DNA of 29,701 nucleotides, taken from assembly GCA_030833025.1 (NCBI GenBank), contig JAURHZ010000002.1, positions 1-29,701 on the forward strand. Reading direction: 5' to 3'. The DNA is from Armatimonadota bacterium (GTDB taxonomy: Bacteria > Armatimonadota > Armatimonadia > Armatimonadales > Armatimonadaceae). Position 1 is the first letter of the stretch; every line of letters begins with the position of its first letter. The notes under the pieces were generated by a model that was not told where the DNA came from, searched no databases, and saw nothing but the letters and a program-made list of their open reading frames with translations. The position numbers were made by a program, and so were the translations under genes. Shown here one piece after another: positions 16,190 through 24,473 of this stretch.

Positions 16190-17701
16190 ATGATTACTTG
16201 CTTCGACTGGCGTGGAATCCGTCTGCGTATCGCCCGCAGTATCCAGGGAATCACCCCCGAAACCCCATTGGTGATCACAACCGATACCACAACGGTCCAT
16301 CAAGCCTGCCCAAAAGCAGCTGCAAGTGGTATCCGAAGTGGTCAGACAATTCTAGCAGCCAGATCGCTCTGTCCTGGTTTATGTGTGCATCCGGATGACC
16401 CTCAAGCAGTGCGTGCAGCGGTTGAGCAGGCGTGGGACAGGCTTGCCATTGAGTCGTGCTATGTCGAACCGGATGGCCTTGAGCGTTGCTATGTGCACCT
16501 CGATGACATCCCGGTGGAGGCGTGGCTAGAAACACTAGGTGCTGATCTTGCGGAAATTCTCGGGTGTGCAGTGCGTGCGGGAGCGGGTCGGTCGAAGTGG
16601 CTGGCATTTCATGCGATGCGAAAGTGCAGGCGCCCCTTTCCAGATGCGATGTATGCAACGGCAGTTTTACAGGCATCGGATGCATGGCTGACTCTGGGCA
16701 ACATTGAGCTATCGGATATTTCCCTTGGATTATCTCCAGCACTTCAGGAGCGCTTCCGGAAGGCGGGGGTGACAAAGCTTGGGGATGTCATCCGTGTTAC
16801 GCCGCAGCGTCTTCCGAAGTCGCTACGGTTAGATGCCCTCCGTCTTGCGGACCGGGCTGTCGGCAATGATGCAAGTCCTGTCCAAGCACTTTGGCCCCCG
16901 GATTCCCTTACTGAGCAGCAGCGCTTTGCTCCGGGGGATGAGTGTTGTTTTCAGGAGCAGGTTGTGCAGATCCTGGATGCACTGACAAAGGTCATCAGCC
17001 AGCCGCTGCAGCGCCGTGGGGTCTTTGCAAAGGCTCTGGCTGTGGTTGTCGTGGACCAGGATGGTGGTGAACATCGGCAGGAGGCAACGCTGAAGGCTCC
17101 CCTTGCAGATGCGGCGGCTTTACTGCGGGCGGCGCGGCGCCTTTGGGGGCGCTTCCCCCCCCTTGGCCCCTTGAGTGGAATTGCGCTGAGTGCGCTGCGT
17201 CTTGAGGCGGGCTCGGCGGCGCAGGGCACACTCTTTGATCTGTTTGGAAGTCCAGCGAGCGTCACGGATGACATCCATGATGGCCTCACGGATGGCCATG
17301 TGCGTGCCGGTTCGGAGCGGGCTCGGCGTCTTCGTTCGGCTGCCGCTTACCTCACCGCCCGGCAAGGGCAACCTGCTCTTCAGAGTGGCAGGACTGTAGG
17401 GAGTGCCCGGGCATCCGATGGCTGGATTTCTCCTCTTGGCACGCGACTTTTGGAGCGAATAGATGTCCGCCTTGACCAGGTAGGTCTCCCTGCACACTAT
17501 GAGCGTACGTGCAGATATGCATCGCATCAGGCATATGACATCCGGTTTATCCACGAGCGCTGGCGGGAGGAGCAGGTTTTGCGAAGCACCCTCGATGGCC
17601 CCACAGATGACATCGTCTACCGCGTTGAAACCACCCCATGGTCTATTGCTGAGCTGAGGCAGCGTGGGGATTTATGGTTTTTAACAGGGATGGTCGATTA
17701 A
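16190..17701 (+). CDS. imuB: ImuB-like catalytically degenerate Y-family polymerase, mutasome component
   Basis: This 503-residue protein has the Y-family layout: a degenerate N-terminus (MITCFDWRGIRLR, with D6), a palm segment EPDGLERCYVHLDD at 93-106 and a helix-hairpin-helix region near 180-210. Active Y-family polymerases have Asp-Glu in the palm motif; here D95 is followed by G96, so the catalytic Glu is missing, as in ImuB proteins. A beta-clamp-binding-like motif QGTLFDLF lies at 345-352. The last 75 residues (GLPAHYER, HERWREEQ, DIVYRVETTPW, LWFLTGMVD) look like a DUF6504-type domain. dnaE2 follows four bases later. The protein probably bridges the clamp and DnaE2 during mutagenic lesion bypass. 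No imuA is adjacent. Confidence 0.85.
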   Translation: MITCFDWRGIRLRIARSIQGITPETPLVITTDTTTVHQACPKAAASGIRSGQTILAARSLCPGLCVHPDDPQAVRAAVEQAWDRLAIESCYVEPDGLERCYVHLDDIPVEAWLETLGADLAEILGCAVRAGAGRSKWLAFHAMRKCRRPFPDAMYATAVLQASDAWLTLGNIELSDISLGLSPALQERFRKAGVTKLGDVIRVTPQRLPKSLRLDALRLADRAVGNDASPVQALWPPDSLTEQQRFAPGDECCFQEQVVQILDALTKVISQPLQRRGVFAKALAVVVVDQDGGEHRQEATLKAPLADAAALLRAARRLWGRFPPLGPLSGIALSALRLEAGSAAQGTLFDLFGSPASVTDDIHDGLTDGHVRAGSERARRLRSAAAYLTARQGQPALQSGRTVGSARASDGWISPLGTRLLERIDVRLDQVGLPAHYERTCRYASHQAYDIRFIHERWREEQVLRSTLDGPTDDIVYRVETTPWSIAELRQRGDLWFLTGMVD

Positions 17702-17705
17702 GCCC

Positions 17706-20700
17706 ATGGGATTTGTTCATCTGCATGTCCATAGCCCGTGGAGCTGGCTGGATGGCGCAACAGACATCGAGCAGCTCGTCTTACTGGCGGCGGAGGCGGG
17801 GATGCCCTCTCTGGCTCTGACAGACCATGACAATGTCTGTGCAGCGGTGCGCTTTACTCAGCTGTGCCGGCAGTATGGCATCCGGCCCATTCTTGGTACG
17901 GAGCTGACCATGGAGGATGGCAGCCATGTAACGCTGCTTGCGAGAACCCGCGGCGGGTATGCAAATCTGTGCATTTTACTGAGTCAGGCGCATGCGCTGG
18001 GTGGCAGACGGACGCCTGGTTGCAGCTGGGAGAGCCTGCTAGCCCACTCGGATGGTGTTACCTGCCTGAGTGGGTGTTCCCGTGGGCGGGTGGCAACACT
18101 GATACGGCAGCGCGATTACAAAGATGCCCTTGCATTAGCACAGCGTTGCAAGGCGGCATTTGGTGCGTGGTATTTCATCGAGTTACAGGATGACTGGACA
18201 CCTGGTAGCCTCCCGCTCCAGCGGACGCTAGCGCAACTTTCCAACCACACGGGTATCCCGCTGGTTGCGACAAACAATGTGCACTATGGGGTCCAAGCGG
18301 ATGCGGTAGTACATGAGGCGCTGCGGGCGATGTCATCCGGGACGCCGCTGGGTTTACAGCGTGGTCTAACGCCCATTAACCATGAGCGCTGGCTGAAGCC
18401 GGCGGATGTTATGCTGCAGCAGTTTTCCGCATTCCCAGATGCCTGTCGGAATACATTGCTGATCGCCGATGCCTGCAACGATGTCCTACCTATTGGGGAA
18501 GTCCTGACGCCGCTTTGGAAGGATGGCGATCCGCAGCGTCAGCTCCATACCCTTGTTCGGCAAGGGGCACGGGTCCGCTATGGCATCACAGATAAGGGTG
18601 GGCTTTCACCGGATGTTGAGAAGCGCCTCGCACACGAGCTCGATGTGATCTGTACCCTTGGGTTTGCAGACTACTTCCTGATGGTGCATCGGATTGTTTC
18701 CTGGGCACGCGCTCGTGGAATCCGCTGCGCCGGACGTGGCTCGGCGGCGGACAGCTGTGTGGCGTATTGTTTGTGGTTCACCGATGTCGATGTCATTGCA
18801 CGTGGGCTCCCCTTTGCGCGCTTTTTATATGAGGGGAAGACCCCGGACATCGATGTCGACTTTCCCAGTGACCGCCGGGATGAGGTGTTTACATTTATTC
18901 GTGACACGTATGGCGATGCACATGTAGCGCGTGTCTGTACATTTCATACGTTTCTTGCGCGGTCGGCAATTCGTGGGATGGGCAAGGCACTGTCACTTCC
19001 TGAAGATGCCGTAGGGTGGCTGGCAAAGCGGCTACATCACTTTTTGCGTGCGCAGAAAATCGATGAAGCATTTGGCAAGTATCCAGAGCTTGCGGCCTAT
19101 GGGCATCTGCGTGAGCGCTTTGCTCTCCTATTTTCGCTGTGCAGCCGTGTGGCTGGATTCCCGCGGCATATTGGATCTCACTCAAGCGGCGTGGTTGTGA
19201 GCCGGCAGCCATTAATGGAAATCGCTCCAGTTATCCCGGCGGCTGGTGGTGTGCTTCCGATTTGGACACTCGATAAAGATGACTCCGAGACAGTGGGAGC
19301 AATCAAATTCGATGTCCTTGCGTTGCGGATGCTTTCTGCTGTGTCGGATGCTGAGCGGGCCATTAAGGTGTATGAGCCGCGCTTCCGCTACGATGCCATC
19401 CCGATGGATGATGAACCCACATACCGTGTCCTGCAATCCGGCCATGCGGTTGGTGTGTTTCAGTTTGAGTCGGCAGCACAGCTTTCCCTTGCGGTCAGTC
19501 TGCGCCCAAGAAACTTTGAAGATCTGGTGGCAGCAGTGGCATTGATACGCCCGGGGCCGGTACGTGGCAATGTGGTTCAGAGATTTGTCGGGGCCCGAAA
19601 TGGCTGGCTGCGTATCGATCCCCTTCATCCATCTCTGGAGCCTATCCTGGCCAAAACCTATGGCTGCATTGTGTTTCAGGAGCAGGTTGATCTGGTGATT
19701 GCTGCAATGACTGGCTGGCCGCATATGCGTGCTGAACGCTTTCGTAAAGACCTGGTCAAGCACACAAAGCTGGACACATTGGATGATGCAGAGCAGCAGT
19801 TTCGAAATGCGGTGGCAGAACTACACCCAGATTTCACCGCTGAGGCAGCCACGATTTTATGGTCACAGCTTGCAGGCTGGGGCGGCTATGGATTTATTGA
19901 GGGGCATGCAGCGGCATTTGCGTTGACGGGTTACCGCAGCGCCTATCTGCTCGCACACAACCCGGCGGAGTTTATTGCGGGTCTGATGAATCATCAGCCG
20001 ATGGGCTACTACAACGTCAACTCCCTTGCTGCGGAGGCGCGCCGCCGTGGGGTTGATGTGTTGAATGTCAATATCCACGCAAGTCGTGCGGACACACGTG
20101 TTGTTGGAGGCGCGATTCAGGTTGGCTGGAATCTGATCACTGGGCTTGGCAAGGAGGAAGGTGAGCGGATTGATTTGGCACAAAGCCAAGGAGGAGCGTT
20201 TACATCGCTGCTGGACTTTTGTATACGGGTCCCTCTTCGCCGGGATGTGGTTGAAAATCTCATCCTCTGTGGGGCATTTGACACGCTGGACATGCGCCGC
20301 CGGGGGCTTGTGCTAAGCCTTGAGGAAACGATTGCGCTTGCCAACCAGCTGCGTGGGCAGCGGCATCAGGTCAACCTCTACAGTGACCATGCCATAGAGA
20401 CACCGATTACACATGGGATGACTGAGTTTGATGAGTGGCAGCGCTATGAGTGGACATGGCGTGTGACGGGTATTTCACCGGGTGGCCATGCGATGGCATT
20501 GCTGCGTGATGGCCTGACGCGCTATGGGGCGCTGACGGCAGCGGATGCCAGGAATGTGCGTAGTGGAACCCGAATTCGTGTGGCGGGTCTGAATATTCGG
20601 CCTCACCGTCCGCCAACGCGGAGTGGAAATCCGGTGCTCTTTACAACTGTGGAAGATGAAACAGGGATTTTGCAGCTGATTTGTGCGGGGGATGCCCTGA

Positions 20701-20930
20701 ATACGTGTACGGCCACATTGTTGGTCACACCGCTCATCTTTGTTGAGGGGATTTTGCGGCGTAAGGGTGCGGGTGCAAGTCTGCAGGTTGAGCAGGTGGT
20801 TCCTCTTTCTGCGGCGACATACAGGAAGCGTTCGATGGCGCCAGACTATACCGCTATCAGAGGAAAGACTCCGCGGGAGGTCACGGTCACGCATGGTATT
20901 CGTCAGCTGGTGAGCGCCGGTGATGCGTAA
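17706..20930 (+). CDS. dnaE2: Error-prone DNA polymerase III alpha subunit DnaE2 (ImuC)
   Basis: This C-family polymerase of 1074 residues has the usual DnaE2 length and carries out damage-induced mutagenic synthesis with ImuB. The N-terminal PHP domain starts HLHVHSPWSWLDGA and has TDHDN. The polymerase palm has GRGSAADSCVAYC and the catalytic acids D383 and D385 in PDIDVDF, plus D536 in KFDVLALRML. Helix-hairpin-helix and OB-fold regions follow; the OB part reads GTRIRVAGLNIRP. The ATG at 17706 lies four bases after imuB, in one operon under the LexA-like sites. The stop codon is immediately followed by a 10-bp tandem array. The short length and the imuB linkage separate it from the replicative DnaE. 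Confidence 0.96.
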   Translation: MGFVHLHVHSPWSWLDGATDIEQLVLLAAEAGMPSLALTDHDNVCAAVRFTQLCRQYGIRPILGTELTMEDGSHVTLLARTRGGYANLCILLSQAHALGGRRTPGCSWESLLAHSDGVTCLSGCSRGRVATLIRQRDYKDALALAQRCKAAFGAWYFIELQDDWTPGSLPLQRTLAQLSNHTGIPLVATNNVHYGVQADAVVHEALRAMSSGTPLGLQRGLTPINHERWLKPADVMLQQFSAFPDACRNTLLIADACNDVLPIGEVLTPLWKDGDPQRQLHTLVRQGARVRYGITDKGGLSPDVEKRLAHELDVICTLGFADYFLMVHRIVSWARARGIRCAGRGSAADSCVAYCLWFTDVDVIARGLPFARFLYEGKTPDIDVDFPSDRRDEVFTFIRDTYGDAHVARVCTFHTFLARSAIRGMGKALSLPEDAVGWLAKRLHHFLRAQKIDEAFGKYPELAAYGHLRERFALLFSLCSRVAGFPRHIGSHSSGVVVSRQPLMEIAPVIPAAGGVLPIWTLDKDDSETVGAIKFDVLALRMLSAVSDAERAIKVYEPRFRYDAIPMDDEPTYRVLQSGHAVGVFQFESAAQLSLAVSLRPRNFEDLVAAVALIRPGPVRGNVVQRFVGARNGWLRIDPLHPSLEPILAKTYGCIVFQEQVDLVIAAMTGWPHMRAERFRKDLVKHTKLDTLDDAEQQFRNAVAELHPDFTAEAATILWSQLAGWGGYGFIEGHAAAFALTGYRSAYLLAHNPAEFIAGLMNHQPMGYYNVNSLAAEARRRGVDVLNVNIHASRADTRVVGGAIQVGWNLITGLGKEEGERIDLAQSQGGAFTSLLDFCIRVPLRRDVVENLILCGAFDTLDMRRRGLVLSLEETIALANQLRGQRHQVNLYSDHAIETPITHGMTEFDEWQRYEWTWRVTGISPGGHAMALLRDGLTRYGALTAADARNVRSGTRIRVAGLNIRPHRPPTRSGNPVLFTTVEDETGILQLICAGDALNTCTATLLVTPLIFVEGILRRKGAGASLQVEQVVPLSAATYRKRSMAPDYTAIRGKTPREVTVTHGIRQLVSAGDA

Positions 20931-20934
20931 TACC

Positions 20935-20992
20935 CCACCAGCCTCCACCAGCCTCCACCAGCCTCCACCAGCCTCCACCAGCCTCCACCAGC
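20935..20992. repeat. Tandem 10-bp array (GCCTCCACCA)n at the end of dnaE2
   Basis: Five perfect copies of GCCTCCACCA (20941-20990), with partial copies at both ends, begin four bases after the dnaE2 stop. The minus strand is a run of GG doublets (TGGTGGAGGC units) that could form two-tier quadruplexes. Because 10 is not a multiple of 3, the array does not encode a repeat peptide. Confidence 0.9.
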
Positions 20993-21017
20993 AAAATCAT
21001 GCCGTTAATGAAGCCCG

Positions 21018-21165
21018 AGTGGAGGCTTATTCAAGCAATTTGACACACCAAGTGGGGAAAACAGCTAGAAAACACTAATTCAGTGGATTCCAAGTGGAGA
21101 CCAGTGGAGGCTAAGTGGATGTCAGTGGTGACTAAGTGGAGACTTTTCAAACCTGAGTGGAGGCT
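21018..21165 (+). repeat. Degenerate AGTGGAGGCT repeats, inverted relative to the 10-bp array
   Basis: AGTGG occurs at 21018, 21051, 21082, 21093, 21103, 21114, 21124, 21135 and 21156. Successive spacings are 33, 31, 11, 10, 11, 10, 11 and 21, close to multiples of 10.5. Three copies contain GTGGAGGCT, the exact reverse complement of AGCCTCCAC in the upstream array. No convincing gene lies here. Confidence 0.75.
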
Positions 21166-21167
21166 CG

Positions 21168-21200
21168 AAAAAGCCCCCCGGTGCGGAGCACCGGGGGGCT
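21168..21200 (-). terminator. Terminator of the AlkD-like/DinB operon
   Basis: AGCCCCCCGGTGC (21172-21184) pairs perfectly with GCACCGGGGGGCT (21188-21200) around a GGA loop. The A run at 21168-21172 gives a U tract on minus-strand RNA, 26 bases after the AlkD-like stop codon. There is no T run on the plus side, so it is a poor terminator for dnaE2. Confidence 0.9.
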
Positions 21201-21226
21201 GAACGACCTAAACGCGTCAGGCTAAC

Positions 21227-21892
21227 TTACTTCAGGCGCGCACGCACCTTATTCATATAGGCCACAGGCTCCGGAGTCTTACACCCCGTATCCCCATGGT
21301 CAACCTGAATCGGACCCACACGACATGAACACGCAACTACATCTTCATAAAGACAGCTGTTATAGCCGCCAAGGGAAATCAATGCGGAGTTCATCGCAAG
21401 GCGCGTCCGGTTCGGTGCGATACCCACCCCTGATTCAATTTCAGCGATATAAGCACGACCTACATCTGCGGAAATATCCCCTTTAGCCGCAAGCGCACTC
21501 ACCATCCGCCAGCCAATCGCCGACCGCCACTCGCCTGCATCGCTACGCCAAGCATCGTGGATTTCCATCAACAATGGACTTCGGGCAATCAAATCACCCA
21601 GTTCACCCGCAAGCGCATAGTTGTCAATACAAGCGACCATGGCTTCAACACGCGCACGCGTCAGAGATTTGACATCTGTGACCATACAGGAAAGAATCCG
21701 CGCATCATGGTTCCCAGATGCCCACAGCTCAACCGCCAGAGCATCATCTACCTTGATCTTCTTACGCAGCTGACCAAGGATGCCGTAGCTCACACCGAAG
21801 CACTCACCCTTAATGCCATGCCGGGCATAGGTCTTACGGGTCTGCTCGGAGCCGGCAGCCTCAAGCTGAGCAAGCACTTCGGCGAGTAGCAT
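21227..21892 (-). CDS. DNA alkylation repair protein, AlkD-like HEAT-repeat family
   Basis: This 221-residue all-helical protein belongs to the DNA alkylation repair (PF08713-type) family. Diagnostic stretches are ECFGVSYGILGQLRKKIK near residue 31, ELWASGNHDARILSCM near 55, the long HEAT-like helices, and the C-terminal VDHGDTGCKTPEP. AlkD-type enzymes excise N3- and N7-alkylated bases without base flipping; this clade has not been well characterised, so substrate is uncertain. The ATG at 21892 lies three bases after the DinB-family gene, with which it shares a transcript. The gene faces the imuB-dnaE2 operon tail to tail, in a DNA-damage neighbourhood. Confidence 0.85.
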   Translation of the reverse strand: MLLAEVLAQLEAAGSEQTRKTYARHGIKGECFGVSYGILGQLRKKIKVDDALAVELWASGNHDARILSCMVTDVKSLTRARVEAMVACIDNYALAGELGDLIARSPLLMEIHDAWRSDAGEWRSAIGWRMVSALAAKGDISADVGRAYIAEIESGVGIAPNRTRLAMNSALISLGGYNSCLYEDVVACSCRVGPIQVDHGDTGCKTPEPVAYMNKVRARLK

Positions 21893-21895
21893 TGA

Positions 21896-22333
21896 CTAGA
21901 TTCCCAGCAACGTTTGGATATAGCAAATCTGGCCGTTGTGGTACGTATTGTTCCACCACACGATATTTGCAAGCTCTCCAAGCGTATACTTCTCGCCCCA
22001 AGGCAGCTCGACAACATCATCGGCCTTGTCAGCCGGAAGCTGACGCATTGCAGCCACACAGCGCTCTGTTGCAGGCTTCAAAGCAGCAAGCGCTTTCTCA
22101 ACCGTATCGAGCGATGCCTTTGTAGTGCCATAGGCTTCCCAGTCCATAGGAGCAATCACACAATCCTCTAGTGTCTGTGCAACCCAGTCAGTGATCAAAG
22201 CACACTCGGCAACCTGATCAACAGCTGTACGCCCTTTGTCAAGAGGGCTCCATGTTGCATGCTCACCCAGCTTTACGAGTTCTTTTTCAAGCTCCGCAAC
22301 ACTGATCTCAATCCCACGAATCATTCTGTCCAT
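21896..22333 (-). CDS. DinB/YfiT superfamily four-helix protein
   Basis: This 145-residue protein has the DinB-like four-helix bundle pattern, with ELEKELVKLGEHATWSP at the start, WEAYGTTKASLDTVEKA in the middle and NNTYHNGQICYIQTLLG at the end. The H-x-GQ-x-x-Y terminal motif is common in this metal-binding superfamily of thiol-dependent transferases. The protein is unrelated to DNA polymerase IV, which is also called DinB. The start is the ATG at 22333 (or one three codons later). It is the first gene of the pair with the AlkD-like protein. Confidence 0.8.
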   Translation of the reverse strand: MDRMIRGIEISVAELEKELVKLGEHATWSPLDKGRTAVDQVAECALITDWVAQTLEDCVIAPMDWEAYGTTKASLDTVEKALAALKPATERCVAAMRQLPADKADDVVELPWGEKYTLGELANIVWWNNTYHNGQICYIQTLLGI

Positions 22334-22423
22334 ATCTCGTTCATCCTCTCAAAACACAAACCAGGAAATCCCGGATTCCATCACGTTACGAACATCAACA
22401 CAGAATTGGTGCCCGATGACACA

Positions 22424-24409
22424 TCACTTCTGCAGAAGATACTTTGAAAACCAGCTGTGTATCCGCACTTGGCGATCCACACGCAGGCTTGGCACCCCGC
22501 CCCGTGAAAGCTCATGGGTCGACTCCGTGCCGTAGCGCACAAAGATCACATCTGTACGATCAGCCCACTTAATCGCGCGGAAGTACTGATCTGCCTGCGA
22601 AACAGGGCAACGTAAATCACCTTCCGAGTGAATAATCATCGTCGGAGTCACCACACGGTCCGCATACGTAAGCGGGCTTTGCTCCCAATAAGCAGCCGTA
22701 TCACCACAGGTATCCGCCGGGAAGTAGTCGGTATCGCGCCATGGGAAATCCGTCGTGCCTGCCATGCTGACCAGGTCATAGACACCGCGCTCAGGAACTG
22801 CCGCCTTAAAGCGATCCGTCTGCCCGATGATCCAGCCGGAGAGGTAGCCACCATAGCTACCGCCCACAACTCCAAGTCGCTCGGCATCCGCCCAGCCACG
22901 CGCAATAGCATCGTCCACACCAGCAATCACATCTTCCATCGCAGGAACGCCCCAATCGCCCTTGAGGGCCATCGTCCAAGCTTCCCCATACCCCTTGCTA
23001 CCGCGTGGATTTGGATAGATCACGCAGTACCCAGCCGCTGCCAAAACCTGATACTCAAAGAAAATATTCTGAGCACCGTACATCGTGTGCGGACCACCAT
23101 GAATGTAAACCAGCGTCGGAGCTGGACCATCAGCGGCGGGTCTCAGAACAAATGCTGGCGCATCATGGCCACTCGGCGTCTTACTAAAGATTTCCACTGG
23201 CTCAATCAACGCAAGCTCAGCCAGGAGCTCAGCATTGGGGTCGTAAACGCTGTCATCCGGGAAGCGGATCACACCAGCGTTGTCCCACCCCACCTCAAGA
23301 AATGTATGATCTGGACCCGCTACATCGAAAGCCGCAACATTCGGACGGGTATCCAGAACTGTGTTCGGCCCCGTCATCGTCAACCGGGAAATCACACCCT
23401 TGTCACTCACCACAACCCGGATTTTCTGACCGCACCGCGACCACTTTGGACCGGTTTGGCCACGCCCGGAAACATCTACAAGCGTCGTGTCGCCAACCGT
23501 GATGTCCATCGTTGACATCCAGTCGATGCTCTCACCATTCGCCACATTTGTCACCCAGAGATGCTCATTGGTTACTCCCCAGGTTTCATTGCGGTCTGCA
23601 TGCCCAACCCAGGCGATAAACCCACCACACGGGCTCCATGCGAGGCTGCTCTTAGGGCCCTCCTGCTCTGTGAGGCGGATTGTCGTACCCTCGGAGATAT
23701 CGAATGCATAGAGGCCCTGATCAGCCCACAAGCGCTGTTGATCTGGGGAGAGATTAATGCTGAACGCAATCTTGCCACTACATGGCGACCAAACTAAGTC
23801 ACTCGGGGTTCGGTCAAAGCCATGTTGAAGAGGTGTGCTGACCTTGGTCGTAATGTCAAGGAGAAAGACATCAGCGTTGCGGGCGCTGATAAACCCACTC
23901 CCCTCGGACCGGTAGTGAAGCTTTGTGATCACCCGCGGAAGAGGCTTTACATCGGCTTTCCCTGCAGCTGCCTTGCGCTCAGCCGCGACATCCTTTGGGT
24001 TGACTGTATACATAACCTTGCCGCCGCATGGAGAAAGAACCCATTCACCTAGTGCACCGGCATCAGGAAGTAATACAAGCTCTGCCTCACCACCATGCAC
24101 ATTAATGCGATAAACAGCTGCACGGTCATCCTTGCGGGCCGATACAAAATAAAGCCATTCTCCGCACGGTGACCATGTCTGGCCAGATGCCCCGGCAGCA
24201 GCATGTGTCCACTGCCGGACCGTCTTGGTATCACCGGCCGCCGGGCCCCAGACATGAATCTGCTGCGTATATTTGTCCGCGGCGACATCGATGGCCTTGA
24301 TTGTAAACGCGACTCTCGCACCGCCGGGAGCAACTCTTGGATCAGCCGCGGTCTTGAAACGTAAAAGGTCGGAAATAATCGGCTTGCGCCGGATAGCTGG
24401 AGTATTCAC
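22424..24409 (-). CDS. S9 family (prolyl oligopeptidase-type) serine peptidase
   Basis: This 661-residue peptidase combines an N-terminal beta-propeller (about 1-400) with a C-terminal alpha/beta hydrolase domain. The catalytic triad is visible: S518 in VGGSYGGYLSG, D598 in HSEGDLRCP and H632 in ESTHELSRGG. There is no signal peptide, so it acts in the cytoplasm on peptides, probably as an acylaminoacyl peptidase-like enzyme. The start is GTG at 24409, with TACAAT five bases upstream, suggesting a leaderless mRNA. The propeller motifs that normally read WSPDG have Cys in place of Asp in all five copies (C82, C128, C210, C261, C326), which is unusual. Confidence 0.93.
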   Translation of the reverse strand: MNTPAIRRKPIISDLLRFKTAADPRVAPGGARVAFTIKAIDVAADKYTQQIHVWGPAAGDTKTVRQWTHAAAGASGQTWSPCGEWLYFVSARKDDRAAVYRINVHGGEAELVLLPDAGALGEWVLSPCGGKVMYTVNPKDVAAERKAAAGKADVKPLPRVITKLHYRSEGSGFISARNADVFLLDITTKVSTPLQHGFDRTPSDLVWSPCSGKIAFSINLSPDQQRLWADQGLYAFDISEGTTIRLTEQEGPKSSLAWSPCGGFIAWVGHADRNETWGVTNEHLWVTNVANGESIDWMSTMDITVGDTTLVDVSGRGQTGPKWSRCGQKIRVVVSDKGVISRLTMTGPNTVLDTRPNVAAFDVAGPDHTFLEVGWDNAGVIRFPDDSVYDPNAELLAELALIEPVEIFSKTPSGHDAPAFVLRPAADGPAPTLVYIHGGPHTMYGAQNIFFEYQVLAAAGYCVIYPNPRGSKGYGEAWTMALKGDWGVPAMEDVIAGVDDAIARGWADAERLGVVGGSYGGYLSGWIIGQTDRFKAAVPERGVYDLVSMAGTTDFPWRDTDYFPADTCGDTAAYWEQSPLTYADRVVTPTMIIHSEGDLRCPVSQADQYFRAIKWADRTDVIFVRYGTESTHELSRGGVPSLRVDRQVRIHSWFSKYLLQK

Positions 24410-24414
24410 GCACT

Positions 24415-24420
24415 ATTGTA
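24415..24420 (-). promoter_or_regulatory. -10 element of the S9 peptidase gene
   Basis: On the minus strand TACAAT ends five bases before the GTG start codon. A transcript starting six to seven bases downstream would begin at or within the start codon. No clear -35 element is visible. Confidence 0.45.
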
Positions 24421-24473
24421 GACCGAAGACATCCTCAGATGCGCACGTCATCGGTCCAGAGTTGGCGTGATTC

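Noticed and set aside
20935..20992. Tandem array as a CRISPR
   Set aside because: The unit is 10 bp with no spacers, and no cas gene is near.
21044..21201. Short open frame through the AGTGG repeats ending inside the terminator
   Set aside because: It opens right after a TGA, lacks a start with ribosome site, and ends in the terminator stem. The repeat phase is better explained by DNA or RNA structure.
22628..23515. 295-codon plus-strand frame opposite the S9 peptidase
   Set aside because: The S9 catalytic residues and propeller motifs are clear on the minus strand; the antisense frame has no ribosome site or domain.
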